Below, one piece after another: positions 27,878 through 36,604 of a DNA stretch of 36,604 nt. Position 1 is the first letter of the stretch; the number at the start of each line of letters is the position of its first letter. The notes beneath the pieces were generated by a model. That model saw nothing but the letters and a program-made list of their open reading frames with translations. It made no database searches and was not told the origin of the DNA. A program made the position numbers and the translations under genes. The DNA is from Hyphomicrobiales bacterium (GTDB lineage Bacteria > Pseudomonadota > Alphaproteobacteria > Rhizobiales > Beijerinckiaceae): the NCBI GenBank assembly GCA_025362655.1, contig JANYFM010000076.1, positions 1 through 36,604 on the forward strand, read 5' to 3'.

Positions 27878-30183
27878 GCGGCCTTCCGGGGCGCTGCCAT
27901 CGATTCGACGCCGCCGGCAAGCTTGCCGCGCGTAACATCCAGCGTCTCCATGATGGCATCGGCGGAGGGAAGCGTTTCGCCGGGCGCGGCCACAAGCACG
28001 ATGTGATCGACGGCGCCGGCGAGGAAGCGCGCCTCATCGCCGAGGCCCATCGCGGGGCCGTCGATGACGACGAAATCGAAATTTCCCTCGATCCCTGAAA
28101 AGCGCGGCGTCGAGCGCTGGCGCGATAGGCGGGCGCAGAGGCGCTCTTCATCCGCCAGCAGGGGAACGAAGCGCAGTTCGCCGGGACCCGCGCCGCTGAC
28201 GCGGTAAAGCGGGCGCAGGACGCCGTCGAGCGCGATCAGCGCGGGTTCCGCGCCCGCCTCGATCAGCGGCAACAGGCCGCCCTCCGCGCCGGCATCAATA
28301 ATCAGCGCGCGGCGTCCCTGCAGGGCGGCTGCGCGCGCCAGATTGACAGCGATGGTTGTTTTTCCGCAGCGCTCCCGCATGGAGGTCACCAGCACCGCCG
28401 TCATGCGGGCCGCGCGCGCGCCCGCGCGCAAGCCAAGCGGCTCCAGCAGCAAGCGGATCGCCTGGCTGAACGGCGATTGCGGATGGTTGCAGGTCTCCGC
28501 CAGCAGACCCCCGGGGGACAAATCCGCGCGGCCCCGCTTCGCGTCCGTGCTGGAAATCCAGTGTTTGAGGCGGCTCATTCCGGCGGCGGCGCCCGCGCCG
28601 GCGCGCGGCACGCTGGCGAGGATATGCAGTCCCGCGGCGCGCCCAAACGAGGGCTCGCGCCGGGCCGGCCCGGGCTCACCGGCGGACGCGGAAGCACCGC
28701 CGCCGGAGCCGCCGAGATAGTCGCGCAGCAAAGCTGTTCCAATACCGAGCGACAGGCCCGACAGCAGCGAAATAAAGAGGATCGCGGCGGATTTTGGCGA
28801 GGACGGCGCGAGGGGGGGCACGGCGGGCGCGATGATGCGGGCCAGCAGGCCGTCGCCGGAATCATCGGCCATGGATTCGCGCGCTTTGAGGAATTTCTCA
28901 TAGGCGGTCCTATGCGCCTCCAGCTCGCGGTCAAGCTCGCGAAGCTCCACCATGTTGCCGTTCTTGGAATCGGTGGAAAGGCGCGCGGTCTCGGTCCGGA
29001 GCCCGGTCGCGGTCTCGGCGGCCCTGGCCTGTTGGTATTCATTGCCGGCGGAATCGGCGACGCGCTTTAATTCGGCGGCGATCAGCCGGCGCGAATCGCG
29101 CAATTGGCTCTGCACTTCGAGCATCGCCGGGTGGCGGTCGCCCAGCGTCGTGCGGTAATGCGCCTCCTGGCGGGCGATGTCGGCATATTGCGTGCGCAAT
29201 TTTTCCAGCACCGGGGATTTCAGCGCGTCGGTGGTGCCATCGGGCAGCCGGCCCGATGCGGCGAGCCGCTGCACCTGATCCAATTTGGCTTTCGCCTCGA
29301 TGGTTCGGGAGCGGGCGCGGCCCAGCTCATTGGTCAGGTCCGACAGTTCCTGTTCGCGGACGTTTTTGCCGACAGCGTCGGTGATGCGGTTTTTAACCCG
29401 GTATTCCTGAACCTTGTTTTCAGCTTCCTGGAGTTTCGCCTGAAGCTCAACCAGCCTTTGATTCAGCCATTTTGAATCCTGCCGCGATATCTGCGAGCGG
29501 GCGTCCCGCTGGTCGGCGATGTAGGCTTCGGCGACGAGATTGGCGAGCCGCGCCGCTTTGACCGGATTGGCCGAGGAAAGATCGACGTCCATCACATAGG
29601 TGCGCTCAGAGCGTTTGACCGTGAGGGCGCGCGACAGGGCGGCGGTGGCGCGCGACAGTTTGTCCTCGCCCCCGGCGGGCGCGGCGGAACCGACGCCCAG
29701 CAGGGAGAAAAGCCGCGTCCGCAGGCCCGGCTGGGAAGAGAGGAATTCGGGGTCTTCCGCCAGCCGCTCGCTTTGCGCCACCCGGCGCAGGACGGTGTCG
29801 GAGGCAATCAGCTTGACCTGGCTTTCGACCAGCGTCGCGTCGGGCGTCGCGGAAGCGCTCGGCTGCTGTTCGGTGCCAATTGGACCCCGCCCGCGCGCGT
29901 CGATGAGAATCGAGACAGTCGCCGTATAGGCGGTGCCGGCGACGATCAGCAGATAGGCCGCGGCAAGGCCCAGCGCCCCGGCGGCCATGCAGCCGATGAA
30001 AAAGCGGTGGCGGGCGAGAATGCCGAAAAACTCGCGCAGATCGGCGCCGGCGGGCTCCGCGCGCGCGCGGTCATCGCGCAAGGCGTGGGCCTGCCGCTCG
30101 CCGAAAGCATCATACCGGTCGCGACCGCCTGAAAGCACCTGCACCACTCCCGGCGGCGCGCGAAAGGCGCGTTGCCGTGACAT
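27874..30183 (-). CDS. Wzz/GNVR exopolysaccharide transport protein with C-terminal BY-kinase-like ATPase domain
   Basis: N-terminal Wzz TM region; coiled coil; GDRHPAMLEVQSQLRD; second TM; ATPase region SMRERCGKTTIAVNLARAAALQGRRALIIDAG and FDFVVIDGPA. Confidence 0.92.
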   Translation of the reverse strand: MSRQRAFRAPPGVVQVLSGGRDRYDAFGERQAHALRDDRARAEPAGADLREFFGILARHRFFIGCMAAGALGLAAAYLLIVAGTAYTATVSILIDARGRGPIGTEQQPSASATPDATLVESQVKLIASDTVLRRVAQSERLAEDPEFLSSQPGLRTRLFSLLGVGSAAPAGGEDKLSRATAALSRALTVKRSERTYVMDVDLSSANPVKAARLANLVAEAYIADQRDARSQISRQDSKWLNQRLVELQAKLQEAENKVQEYRVKNRITDAVGKNVREQELSDLTNELGRARSRTIEAKAKLDQVQRLAASGRLPDGTTDALKSPVLEKLRTQYADIARQEAHYRTTLGDRHPAMLEVQSQLRDSRRLIAAELKRVADSAGNEYQQARAAETATGLRTETARLSTDSKNGNMVELRELDRELEAHRTAYEKFLKARESMADDSGDGLLARIIAPAVPPLAPSSPKSAAILFISLLSGLSLGIGTALLRDYLGGSGGGASASAGEPGPARREPSFGRAAGLHILASVPRAGAGAAAGMSRLKHWISSTDAKRGRADLSPGGLLAETCNHPQSPFSQAIRLLLEPLGLRAGARAARMTAVLVTSMRERCGKTTIAVNLARAAALQGRRALIIDAGAEGGLLPLIEAGAEPALIALDGVLRPLYRVSGAGPGELRFVPLLADEERLCARLSRQRSTPRFSGIEGNFDFVVIDGPAMGLGDEARFLAGAVDHIVLVAAPGETLPSADAIMETLDVTRGKLAGGVESMAAPRKAA

Positions 30184-30247
30184 TTGCGGGGACGAACCCC
30201 GGGGTTACGAATTGTTAGCCGTAAATCCTTACCAAATGTTCACCATT

Positions 30248-31441
30248 TCACGGACCGTCGGCGGCCGTTCCCGCGGCGGAAGGCTTTGGCAGGGCAAGCC
30301 GGCGCACCCGCCGGCGCCACGGTGTTTCGAAGCGGTGATAGATAAAATAGGCGGCGATAAGGTTGGGGACGAGGGCGCAGAAGGCGCACCAGAGGACGAG
30401 GGGCGTGCCGGCCAAATGAAAAATCCGCACGCCAAGGAGGCTTATCAGCGCCATCCCCATCAGCGGATGGATCATATAAAGCGCATAAGAGAGGTCGCCG
30501 AGTCCGGCCATGGTTTTGCGGGTCAGCAATCCCTTCGCGCCGTCGCGTTCGGCGATGGCCGCCGCCGCGAGGCAGGCCAGCAGCAGCACGATGATCAGCC
30601 GGTCGTCCGCGCCAAGGGTCATTTCGAGGAACGCGGTCAGGAACAGCGCCCAGGCCGGCCCGAAACTGTGGATGCGCAATGGAATCGCCTCAATCGCGCA
30701 GGCCAGCGCGGCGCCCGCCAGGAAGGTCGGCAGCGCCCGCAGGGCCCCGAAATGATAGGTCAGCGTAGTCCAAGGCTCGATCCAGCCGAGATGCGCGGCG
30801 GCCTCCAAGCCCATGACAATGGCGAGGGCGGCGCAGACGGCCGCTTTGGCGCCGCCGAGGCGGGTCAGCCAAACCACCGCCGGGAATGACAGATAAGCGA
30901 ACCATTCGGCGCTGATCGACCACGAGGGGTAGTTGAACGCCGCGGTCTGTGTGGCGCCCCAGGCATGCATCATCGTCAGGTTGGGCAGGATCGCGGCGGG
31001 ATCGATGAAGGCGCGGTCGCTTTTGCCGCGCCACAGGGTCGCGGCCAGCAGCATAAACACCAGCAGTGTCGCCAGATGCAGCGGATAGACGCGCGCGATG
31101 CGGTTTTTGAGGAAATCGCAATAGGCCGAAATGCCGGTCAGCCGGCCGCCGTAGCTGTGAAAAATCACAAAGCCTGAAATGGCGAAGAAAAAATCGACGA
31201 ACAGGTAGTTTTTCGAAAACAACGATTCGAGGCCGGAATTTCCCGACAAGACCGCGTAGTGATAGACGACAACGCCCAGCGCGGCGAAAAAGCGCAATCC
31301 ATCGATGGCGGCGTAACGCTTGAATTCGGCAGGGGGCGCCGCCGGCGCGCGGACAGTCCAGGCCGCCGCGGTTTTGCGTTTGCCGAACGGGGCGCGCCGC
31401 GCCCGTCCGCCGCCCGCCGCAACCCGGTTCCTCGTGTGCAT
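30248..31441 (-). CDS. acyltransferase family 3 membrane protein
   Basis: IDGLRFFAALGVVVYHYAVLSG...NYLFVDFFFAISGFVIFHSYGGRL; multi-TM. Confidence 0.94.
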   Translation of the reverse strand: MHTRNRVAAGGGRARRAPFGKRKTAAAWTVRAPAAPPAEFKRYAAIDGLRFFAALGVVVYHYAVLSGNSGLESLFSKNYLFVDFFFAISGFVIFHSYGGRLTGISAYCDFLKNRIARVYPLHLATLLVFMLLAATLWRGKSDRAFIDPAAILPNLTMMHAWGATQTAAFNYPSWSISAEWFAYLSFPAVVWLTRLGGAKAAVCAALAIVMGLEAAAHLGWIEPWTTLTYHFGALRALPTFLAGAALACAIEAIPLRIHSFGPAWALFLTAFLEMTLGADDRLIIVLLLACLAAAAIAERDGAKGLLTRKTMAGLGDLSYALYMIHPLMGMALISLLGVRIFHLAGTPLVLWCAFCALVPNLIAAYFIYHRFETPWRRRVRRLALPKPSAAGTAADGP

Positions 31442-31569
31442 GGCGGTTCTCCGCTGGCGCGTTGAGCCGGCGGCGCTGTTCCGGAATGGCGCAGCGGGCG
31501 CGGGTCCGGCAAAGCCTAGCAATCGGCGCGCCATGGCATTGGCAATCGCGGGCGCCCGCAATTTTTGCC

Positions 31570-31584
31570 CGGCACACCCTTTGC
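31570..31584 (+). promoter_or_regulatory. candidate sigma-54 -24/-12 promoter upstream of sugar transferase
   Basis: CGGCACACCCTTTGC: GG-N10-GC spacing, close to TGGCACGNNNNTTGC. Confidence 0.35.
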
Positions 31585-31661
31585 CTCGTCTTGTCCAACC
31601 GGGCGCTCATGCCTCGAGATCGTCTCGCGGCAGACCGGATGCGTCCCGTTTTGGAACAATC

Positions 31662-33137
31662 ATGTTGTTCGAAAAGAACCTCGCCGCCGCAGTCCGTGTC
31701 CCCGCGGGCAGGCAGCCCCTGGCGAGGGCCCGCCGGGCTGGATTCCTTCCGGCGCGCAATCCCGCGATCCTGCGCAGCGCTTTCTTCGCGCTGGCGGCGC
31801 TGGCGGACGCTCTCGCCATTGTCGTCAGCGCCATCGCCTCGGGCATGGCGTGGCACTATATGTTCTATGAGGACGCGGGGATGCTCGACAATCATTTCCG
31901 CATCGGCTGCGTCATCGCGGCGCTGTTCGTCGTTCCAAACATCATGCGCGACGACTACGCCATGAGCCGTTATTTCAAATTCTCCGGCCATTTGGGGCGG
32001 ATATTTCTGCTGTGGAATCTGGCGTTTCTGAGCGCCCTCATAATCGCCTTTCTGACCAAAACGACCACCGACGTGTCGCGCGGCGCCATGGTCTACTTTT
32101 ATGTTTTCGGCTTTGTCTGCACGGGGGCGGTCCGCTCCCTGCTGGTGCAGGGGATCGAGAGCCGCGCCCGCGCCGGCGGGCTCAGCGCCCGGCGCGTTTT
32201 CCTCATCGGGCACGAGGCGGAGCTGCAAAGGTTTTCCGAACAGTATGAGCCGTGGAAACTGGGAATGCGGATCGTCGCCGCCGCCGTGCTGCGCAGCGAG
32301 GAGAGTCTGGAGGAGGACCTTGCGCTGGCCGCCGCGTCGGCCCGGATGCTGCGCCCCGATGACGTGTTCATCCTTGAGCCGTGGTCGCAAAAGGAAACGA
32401 TCGACGCCTGCGTCAACGCTTTCCTGCGCGTTCCCGCCTCGATCCATCTCGGCCCCGAGCGCATTCTCGACCGCTTCACCGGCGTCCAGATTGAGCGCAA
32501 CGGCCCGATTGCGAGCCTCAATCTGGTCCGCCGTCCGCTGAACACGTGTGAAATTGTCTTAAAGCGCTCGTTTGATATCGCCGCCGCGGCCGCCGCGCTG
32601 ATCGTGCTGTCGCCGCTGCTGGCCTTCGCCGCGCTGGCGATCCGGCTCGATTCTCCCGGCCCGGTGATATTCCGCCAGCGCCGCTATGGCTTCAACCAGC
32701 AGCCGTTCCGCATTTATAAATTCCGCTCGATGACAACGATGGATGACGGACGCGACATCGTTCAGGCGCGCGAGGGGGATGCGCGCATCACCCGGGTCGG
32801 ACGCATTCTGCGCCGGCTCAACATTGACGAGCTGCCGCAGCTCATCAATGTCCTGGCCGGGGAAATGTCGCTGGTTGGCCCGCGCCCCCACGCGCTCGCC
32901 CATGACCAGCATTTCGAGCGCAGCATCGCCCTCTATGCCCGCCGTCACAACGTCAAGCCAGGCATTACCGGCTGGGCGCAGGTCAACGGTCTTCGCGGCG
33001 ACACGTCCACCGATGACAAAATGCGCAAACGCGTGCAGTTCGACCTGTTTTACATCGACAATTGGTCGCTGGCTTTCGATCTTCGCATCATCGCGCTGAC
33101 GATTTTCTCGAAGAAATCCTACCTCAACGCTGTATAG
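31662..33137 (+). CDS. undecaprenyl-phosphate sugar phosphotransferase (bacterial sugar transferase, WcaJ/ExoY family)
   Basis: [57 protein letters not shown]...[27 protein letters not shown]...[15 protein letters not shown]. Confidence 0.96.
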   Translation: MLFEKNLAAAVRVPAGRQPLARARRAGFLPARNPAILRSAFFALAALADALAIVVSAIASGMAWHYMFYEDAGMLDNHFRIGCVIAALFVVPNIMRDDYAMSRYFKFSGHLGRIFLLWNLAFLSALIIAFLTKTTTDVSRGAMVYFYVFGFVCTGAVRSLLVQGIESRARAGGLSARRVFLIGHEAELQRFSEQYEPWKLGMRIVAAAVLRSEESLEEDLALAAASARMLRPDDVFILEPWSQKETIDACVNAFLRVPASIHLGPERILDRFTGVQIERNGPIASLNLVRRPLNTCEIVLKRSFDIAAAAAALIVLSPLLAFAALAIRLDSPGPVIFRQRRYGFNQQPFRIYKFRSMTTMDDGRDIVQAREGDARITRVGRILRRLNIDELPQLINVLAGEMSLVGPRPHALAHDQHFERSIALYARRHNVKPGITGWAQVNGLRGDTSTDDKMRKRVQFDLFYIDNWSLAFDLRIIALTIFSKKSYLNAV

Positions 33138-33160
33138 TTCACATCAGGGGCGTGATTCGC

Positions 33161-34093
33161 ATGGCTGCTCAGACCATCTTTCCCGCATGGGACCCGACCC
33201 ACGCCGGCCTTTGGGGCGCGGTTCCACTGCCAATTGCCCATTCGCTGCACGAACATGAACTGTTCAGCGATGAGGCTTTGGCGGCGCTGCTGGAGACCTA
33301 TCCGCGCGAACACGCCAGCCTCGTCCAATGGGGCCGGCACGGCGAGGCTCAGGCCTGGCGCGAAGGCGAATGGAGCGGCCTCAGCGGCCGGGCCGCGCTG
33401 GAGGCCATCGCCAAAGCGCGCGTCTGGATCAATCTGCGCAACGCCGCGCGGGTCGATCCGCGCTACGGCGCGCTGCTGGAGCAGATCGCCCAGGAGACCG
33501 CGCGCCGCGTTCCCGGCCTTTGCGCCTACAATTGGACGATGGGCATTCTGATTTCCTCGCCGGGCTCGCGCACGCTGTATCACGCGGACCTGCCGGGACA
33601 ATCGCTGCTGCAAATCCGCGGCGTCAAAAAGATTTACGTTTATCCGCGCGCCGCGCCGTTCATCGAGGACGCGCATCTGGAAAAGATCGCGCTGTCCGGC
33701 GTCGAGGCCAGCCTGCCCTATCAGCCCTGGTATGATGACCATGCGCGCGTCTATGAGATGCATCCGGGAGACATGCTGCACTGGCCGCTCAACGCGCCGC
33801 ACCGGGTTGATAATGAGGACTGCCTCTGTGTCTCCGTTACCCTCGAATATTTCACCCCGGAAATCCGCCGCGGCCACATGGTCACCATGGGCAACGCCAT
33901 TCTGCGCTCGAAATTCGGCATCGCCCCCCGCAGCCGCGCCACACACGGCCCGGCATTCTGGGGCAAAGCCGTTCTCCAGCGCGCTCTGCGCGGCACGAAA
34001 TGGGTGAAGCGCCAGGACCGCGCGCGCCGTCCGCCGGAATTCCGCCTTGATCCGTCGCTGCCCGGCGGTGTCGCTGAAATCGCCGGGGCCTGA
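33161..34093 (+). CDS. JmjC/cupin-like domain protein (putative Fe(II)/2OG oxygenase)
   Basis: SSPGSRTLYHADLPGQSLLQIRGVKKIYVYP (HxD) and HPGDMLHWPLNAPHRVDN (distal His) in a cupin-like arrangement. Confidence 0.75.
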   Translation: MAAQTIFPAWDPTHAGLWGAVPLPIAHSLHEHELFSDEALAALLETYPREHASLVQWGRHGEAQAWREGEWSGLSGRAALEAIAKARVWINLRNAARVDPRYGALLEQIAQETARRVPGLCAYNWTMGILISSPGSRTLYHADLPGQSLLQIRGVKKIYVYPRAAPFIEDAHLEKIALSGVEASLPYQPWYDDHARVYEMHPGDMLHWPLNAPHRVDNEDCLCVSVTLEYFTPEIRRGHMVTMGNAILRSKFGIAPRSRATHGPAFWGKAVLQRALRGTKWVKRQDRARRPPEFRLDPSLPGGVAEIAGA

Positions 34094-34101
34094 CCCATTT
34101 C

Positions 34102-35274
34102 ATGACCGATGCCCTTTTGATGCCGCGGTTTCTCCCGGCGCTGCCACGGGATCGGCGGCGCTCGACGGATTTTCGCATCGATATCACCACCGATTATCCG
34201 GCGGTGGCCGAGCGCTGGCGGGCTCTGGCCGCCGGCGGCGCCGCGCTGGGGTTCCAGCGCGATGCCTGGCTCGCCTCCTGGTATGCGACCCTGGGCCGCA
34301 ATGCCGATACGCTGCCGCTTGCGGTCACCGTCATGGACGCGGCGGACGGGCGCGATCTTCTCGCCCTGCCGCTGGTGCGCCGGCGGGCCGGCCGGCTTGA
34401 TATTATCGAATTCGCCGATGCCGGCGTCACCGATTACAACGCTCCGATCCTCGGCCCCGGCGCGCCGCGCGACGGCGCCGGCGCCACCGACCTGTGGCGG
34501 GCGCTCTTGGCCAGCCTGCCCGCCGCCGATTTGCTTCAGTTCACGAAAATGCCGCTGGAAATCGCCGGCGCACCCAATCCGCTGGCCTTGCTAGAGCCGG
34601 CGCGCCCGTCCGGTTTGAGCGGCAATATCCTGCATGTTGAGGGGCAGTGGAACGACTGGCACTGGGGCTTGGAGCGCACGTTTCGCAAAGAGCTCGAGCG
34701 CAGCTGGCGGGTGTTCGAGAAAAATCCGGGCGCGCGGTTCGAGCGGGTGCGCGACCCCGCGGAGGCGGCGCGAATCTTTGCCGGGCTGAAGACCCTGCAA
34801 AGCGCGCGCATCCGCGAGCTGGGGCTGCCCTATGTGCTCGATGAGCGGGGCAACGCGGCTTTCTACGATGAGGTGCTGGCGCGCGGGCTCGCCGGCGGAA
34901 AGACGATCCTCACAACGCTGGTTTGCGGCGGCGAGATTGTCGGCGCGCTTCTGGGCATCGCCGCGGGACGGCATTACGCGATGGTGCGGCTCGCCGCTGC
35001 CGGCGGCGCGTGGAAAACCTGCTCTCCCGGGCGCCTGCTGATCGAGCAAACAATGAAGGCTTTGCACGCGGAGGGCTTCCGCGCCTTTGACTTCACCATC
35101 GGCGATTACGCCTACAAACGCCGGCTCGGCGCCGCCAGCGTGCCGCTGTGCGAAATTACGTCGGCGCTGAGCTGGCGCGGCGCCCCCTCCGCCGCGCGGG
35201 CGCGCGCCAAAGCCGCCGTCAAGAACAGCCCGCGCCTGATGCGGGCGGTCACGCGGATGAAAAGCCTGATCTGA
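34102..35274 (+). CDS. GNAT/FemAB-type (CelD/BcsL-like) acetyltransferase, EPS associated
   Basis: WHWGLERTFRKELERSWRVFEKNPGARFERV...FYDEVLARGLAGG...GRLLIEQTMKALHAEGFRAFDFTIGDYAYKRRLG. Confidence 0.88.
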   Translation: MTDALLMPRFLPALPRDRRRSTDFRIDITTDYPAVAERWRALAAGGAALGFQRDAWLASWYATLGRNADTLPLAVTVMDAADGRDLLALPLVRRRAGRLDIIEFADAGVTDYNAPILGPGAPRDGAGATDLWRALLASLPAADLLQFTKMPLEIAGAPNPLALLEPARPSGLSGNILHVEGQWNDWHWGLERTFRKELERSWRVFEKNPGARFERVRDPAEAARIFAGLKTLQSARIRELGLPYVLDERGNAAFYDEVLARGLAGGKTILTTLVCGGEIVGALLGIAAGRHYAMVRLAAAGGAWKTCSPGRLLIEQTMKALHAEGFRAFDFTIGDYAYKRRLGAASVPLCEITSALSWRGAPSAARARAKAAVKNSPRLMRAVTRMKSLI

Positions 35275-35275
35275 A

Positions 35276-36604
35276 TCAGCCCCGGTTGTAGACATCCTCG
35301 ATGCGCACGATGTCATCCTCGCCGAGATAAGAACCGGTCTGCACCTCGATCAGCTCAAGATCGATTTTGCCGGGATTGCCGAGCCGATGCACCGAGCCCA
35401 TCGGCAGGTAGATCGATTCATTTTCGTGGACGAGCTTCACCACCGCGTCGAGCGTGACCTCCGCGGTGCCCTTGACGACAATCCAATGCTCGGCCCGGTG
35501 GAAATGCTTTTGCAGCGACAGGCGCCCCAGCGGCTTGACGACGATGCGCTTGACCTGGTGGCGCGCGCCCTCGTCAACGCTGTGATAATAGCCCCACGGG
35601 CGGTAGATGCGTTTATGTTCAATGGCCTCGCGGTGGCCGCCGGCCTTCAGCGCGTCGACGAGGTTTTTCACCTTGCCGGCCTGCGCCGCATCGACCACGA
35701 GCACCGCGTCCGCCGTCGAGACAACAATGACATTGCTGACGCCGACGACCGTCGTCATCGGGCCGTCGGAGCGCACCAGCACATTGGCGGCGTCGAGCAC
35801 CATGCCCCGGCCGCGCACCGCGTTGCCATGGGCGTCGCGCTCTGAAAGATCGAGCACCGATGACCAGGTTCCGACATCCGACCAGCCGATATCGGCGGGA
35901 ATGACGGCGGCCAAAGCGGTGTGCTCCATGACCGCGTAGTCGATGGACTTCTTTGGCGCCGCCTCCAGCGCGGCCTTGTCGAGCACGCGGAACTGAAGAT
36001 CAATCTTCGAGCCCGCCACGGCTTTGCCGGCGGCCTCCGCGATGGCCGGCTCGAAATGCTTGATTTCGCCCAGCATCACGTCGGCGCGAAAAATGAAATT
36101 GCCGGAATTCCACAAATAACCTTCGGCGACATAGCCCGCGGCCGTCGCCTCATCCGGCTTTTCGACGAAGGCGCCGACGGCTGAAATATGCTGAAAGCCC
36201 TCAAGCGGCGCGGCGCGGCGGATATAGCCGTAGCCGGTCGCCGCATGGGTCGGCGTGATGCCGAGGGTGACGATTTTGCCGGCGGCCGCCGCCTTCGCCG
36301 CCATGGCGCAAATCTCGACGAACCGCGCCGGCGATTTGACGACGTGGTCCGCGGCGAGCACGGCAACAACGGTTCCCGGCGCGCGCAAAGCCGCCAGTTC
36401 GGAGGCGACAGCGACCGCGGCTGCCGAATCACGCCGCACGGGCTCCAGCACGATCTCCGCGTCCGTCTCGATTTGCGCCAACTGTTCGGCGACGAGAAAG
36501 CGGTAGTCCAAATTGGTGAGAATGACGGGCCGGTCGAAAACATCCCGGTCCGCAAGCTGCTTCAGCGTGTTTTGAAAAGTGGAATGGGCGCCGAACAGCG
36601 AAAT
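35276..36604 (-). CDS. mannose-1-phosphate guanylyltransferase / mannose-6-phosphate isomerase (5' end beyond window)
   Basis: Frame open to window edge (ISLFGAHSTFQNTLKQLADRDVFDRPVILTNLDYRFLV...); VAVLAADHVV; YLWNSGNFIF; IDYAVMEHT; WGYYHSVDEG; KPLGRLSLQKHFHRAEHWIVVKGTAEVT. Confidence 0.95.
   Translation of the reverse strand: MSLFGAHSTFQNTLKQLADRDVFDRPVILTNLDYRFLVAEQLAQIETDAEIVLEPVRRDSAAAVAVASELAALRAPGTVVAVLAADHVVKSPARFVEICAMAAKAAAAGKIVTLGITPTHAATGYGYIRRAAPLEGFQHISAVGAFVEKPDEATAAGYVAEGYLWNSGNFIFRADVMLGEIKHFEPAIAEAAGKAVAGSKIDLQFRVLDKAALEAAPKKSIDYAVMEHTALAAVIPADIGWSDVGTWSSVLDLSERDAHGNAVRGRGMVLDAANVLVRSDGPMTTVVGVSNVIVVSTADAVLVVDAAQAGKVKNLVDALKAGGHREAIEHKRIYRPWGYYHSVDEGARHQVKRIVVKPLGRLSLQKHFHRAEHWIVVKGTAEVTLDAVVKLVHENESIYLPMGSVHRLGNPGKIDLELIEVQTGSYLGEDDIVRIEDVYNRG

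Noticed and set aside
30690-32447. 585-aa minus-strand ORF spanning the acyltransferase, divergent intergenic region and sugar transferase
   Set aside because: Overlaps two well-supported genes in other frames and has no domain-like sequence.
1-36604. tRNA/rRNA genes, CRISPR arrays, transposases, phage genes
   Set aside because: None recognised by eye; a tRNAscan/Infernal/CRISPR search was not possible here.

Overview
High-GC alphaproteobacterial (Rhizobiales-like) chromosomal window; lineage is inferred from protein families and gene order. About 34 CDS are supported. Left part (about 1-17.9 kb): a tandem cupin gene pair; a MoxR / DUF58 / BatA-DUF4159 / membrane-protein operon divergent from DUF1285 - NUDIX - CCA-adding enzyme; then housekeeping and metabolic genes (SDR, BON-LysM protein, GST, Bug/TctC-type solute-binding protein, RidA/CnbZ-like protein, cold-shock protein, RlmJ, RNase T2). 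Right part (about 18-36.6 kb): a Wzx/Wzy-type exopolysaccharide locus (two FemAB/GNAT-like proteins, GINT1-like protein, three GT4-type glycosyltransferases, WecG/TagA, flippase, VpsF-like polymerase, Wzz plus BY-kinase-like protein, acyltransferase-3, polyprenyl-phosphate sugar transferase, JmjC/cupin-like protein, GMP/PMI). No Wza-type export protein was seen in the window. The most unusual signal is the 239-bp gap between wzx and wecG (23816-24054), in an operon whose other junctions mostly overlap. It is almost filled by (a) a ~130-bp multi-hairpin palindromic element with terminal inverted repeats and (b) a long imperfect hairpin abutting the wecG start codon, with the putative Shine-Dalgarno in a bulge. 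Other leads are a sigma-54-like -24/-12 sequence upstream of the sugar transferase, a dyad-rich TAACCATGAT motif shared by two EPS intergenic regions, a BY-kinase with atypical nucleotide-binding motifs, and a JmjC-like protein with an intact HxD...H motif inside the EPS locus. No tRNA, rRNA, CRISPR or transposase gene was recognised. No searches or folding programs were run; all pairing was done by eye.
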